This document shows positions 62,701-64,000 of a stretch of 64,000 nucleotides of DNA, in pieces. A model generated the notes under the pieces. The model had not been told where the DNA came from and did no database searches. It saw nothing but the letters and a program-made list of their open reading frames with translations. The DNA comes from Aristolochia californica (lineage: Eukaryota; Streptophyta; Magnoliopsida; Piperales; Aristolochiaceae). The translations under genes and the position numbers were made by a program. The stretch spans positions 34,349,619 through 34,413,618 of the forward strand of contig JARWKL010000008.1 in the NCBI GenBank assembly GCA_029961685.1. Direction: 5' to 3'. The first letter of the stretch is position 1. Each line of letters starts with the position of its first letter.

Positions 62701-64000
62701 AAATATCCCACCGCAAGTTCACAAGAGAATTGAAAGTTGTTTGGATCCATAGGTCATTTTCTTCTTTAATATGTTTCAAGCATACTTATCCATATTTAAA
62801 ACAAGTGAAAGATCAATTTAGAAATTTCTTTCTTATAAAATTCATAGCTAGTAGGGTTGAACTAGTGCAATTTCAAAAACTTGGATGTCAAAACTTTTGT
62901 GTTCATTTGTGGTGTGTGAATAAATTTTCATTACTTACATTTGTTGTTGTTTAAATTTTTTTGCATACATAAAGTCTAAAATTTTTGTTTTGTTGAGATC
63001 TATTCGCCTTCTTATCTTTTTGTTTAGAGATAAAGAGAAAAGTGAAACTCAAGTTTTCATTTAAGAAAGAAGTATACATCTAAAATGGAAATGCACAAAT
63101 GTAGAGAGAGATAATTCAAACAAGTATTTTTAAGTTTGAGGCATTGTAAACTCTTTCTAGTTTTTATATATTATACTGTGCAATCGTCCGGAAAAGGGGG
63201 AGGCAGGAGATTTTTAACTGAGTTTTGACTCCCAATCCATAAGTCTTTTCTTACAAAAATATAGCCCATTACACATGATTGAACGATAAATCACTTTACA
63301 ATCATTAATGATTGTCAGGTCAACTCTTTGTAAATGGGCAAAATAATGGCTTTATTTACTCAGGTAAATATCCGTAGGTTCACTTGAGAATTTAATGAGG
63401 TTTGGATGCATAGTTCATTTGCCTCTTTCACATGTTTCCAGCATGCATATCCATATTTAAAACATGTGTTGCATCAATTTAGAAATCTCTTTCTTATAAA
63501 ATTCCAAGCTATTAGGGTTGAACTAGAGGAATTTCCAAAACTTGGATAGCAAAACTTTTGTGTTCATTTTTGGTGTGTGAATAAATTTTCTTTATTTACA
63601 TTTGTTGTTGTTTTAAATATTTTGCTTACATAAACAATAAAATTTTGGTTTTGTTGTGATCTATTTGTCTTCTTATCTTTTTGTTTACGGGATAAAGGAA
63701 AAAGTGAAAACTCAAGTTTTGATTGAAGAAAAAAGTAAACATATAAAATTGAAATAGTGGAATTTCCCAAACTTGGATATAAAATATTTTGTGTTAATTT
63801 GTGGTGTGTAAATAAATTTTCTTTACTTGCATTTCTCTTTGTTTTAAATTTTTTTGCATACATAAACTCTAAAATTTTTGTTTTTTTGTGATTTATTTGC
63901 CTTCTTATCTTTTTGTTTACGAGATAAAGGGAAAAGTGAAAACTCAAGTTTTTATTTAAGAAAAAAGCAAACATATAAATTTGAAATGCACAAATGTAGA
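59701..64000 (+). repeat. Satellite array with a 4-monomer higher-order unit (~2.66 kb)
   Basis: Private variants at 59.7-60.75 kb recur at 62.36-63.4 kb with an offset of about 2663 bp: gataaagcgatagttaaacac versus gataaagctatagttaaaac, tagtctttgatctcg (59851 and 62514), the cttttattaaataggc variant, tataaattattactcg-like words, and the gattgaacgataaatc and ggctttatttactc variants. Anchors fall at 60145, 60808, 61482, 62141, 62809 and 63470. A large deletion at about 63750 joins aaaattgaaat to agtggaatttccc. The array runs off the right edge of the window. Confidence 0.85.
61294..61311. repeat. Perfect 18-bp inverted repeat of the monomer (example)
   Basis: acaatcat-ca-atgattgt: 8-bp arms around a 2-base centre. 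An identical copy lies at 2134-2151 in subfamily A, and the motif is present intact or nearly intact in most monomers throughout the window. Confidence 0.85.

Noticed and set aside
1..64000. Recurrent 60-100-codon open frames on both strands as small genes
   Set aside because: They are the same satellite translation repeated, disrupted in most copies, with no promoter, splice or codon pattern to support expression.
1..64000. CRISPR-like or bacterial interpretation of the repeats
   Set aside because: The unit is ~666 bp without unique spacers, no cas or other bacterial genes are present, and the embedded elements are plant-type LTR retrotransposons.
1..64000. A CENP-B-box-like motif in the monomer
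   Set aside because: I looked for the TTCG...CGGG pattern and saw no convincing copy; the dyads found do not resemble it.

Overview
This window is almost entirely tandemly repeated satellite DNA from a eukaryotic nuclear genome, most likely a flowering plant. The plant assignment rests on the two embedded retrotransposon insertions. One carries the Ty1/copia-style boundary (polypurine tract GAGGGGGAG running straight into a TGTTGGAAG long terminal repeat start, read on the minus strand) with a TATAAATAGAGG promoter box. The other looks like a TG...CA solo LTR with a 5-bp target duplication. I find no credible protein-coding gene, rRNA, tRNA or CRISPR array. The many short open frames are repeated translations of the satellite or of retrotransposon non-coding sequence.

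The satellite is AT-rich, with a monomer of about 666 bp (most anchor-to-anchor spacings are 655-675 bp). There are roughly 90 copies, all head-to-tail in the same orientation from base 1 to base 64000, including across both insertions. Each monomer has one G-rich block (GGGGGAGGCGGGGG-like), a perfect 18-bp inverted repeat (acaatcat-ca-atgattgt), a wider dyad (acatgttt ... aaacatgt) around a GCATGC core, and long T-rich stretches. Two subfamilies are visible. Subfamily A fills about 1-7060 (diagnostic words: tttggcttt, cttgtgggatttccc, gtttgcatcc, ctctctctag). Subfamily B fills most of the rest (tattaggtttt, ctagtggaatttccc, gtttggatcc, ctctttctag), with A-like islands near 9 kb and 26.6-28.1 kb. 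In B the G-rich block has repeatedly expanded into uninterrupted G runs of up to about 37 bases.

Higher-order structure is clear by eye. Blocks near 10.9-14.9 kb recur near 18.2-22.1 kb (offset about 7.18 kb) and partly at 23.4-25 kb. A 3-monomer unit (about 2.02 kb) repeats at 43.7-47.2 kb. Blocks at 41.7-42.7 and 45.2-45.75 kb recur as a mosaic at 50.8-52.3 kb. A 4-monomer unit (about 2.66 kb) repeats at 59.7-63.7 kb. Many monomers carry internal deletions, some between short direct repeats.

Three non-satellite segments interrupt the array. (1) 47208-47829 is a 622-bp solo-LTR-like element with 5-bp target duplication ATATC/GTATC. (2) 52566-52814 is the same element at the same monomer position, with the same altered target duplication but a 373-bp internal deletion. 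This shows one insertion later copied together with its satellite surroundings. (3) 53328-56859 is a minus-strand, copia-like, apparently non-coding LTR element arranged LTR-internal-LTR-internal-LTR. It has no target duplication and about 370 bp of satellite missing at the insertion point, as expected from recombination between two separately inserted elements. Overall the window reads as a heterochromatic (possibly centromeric or knob) satellite block evolving by unequal exchange, segment amplification and retrotransposon insertion.
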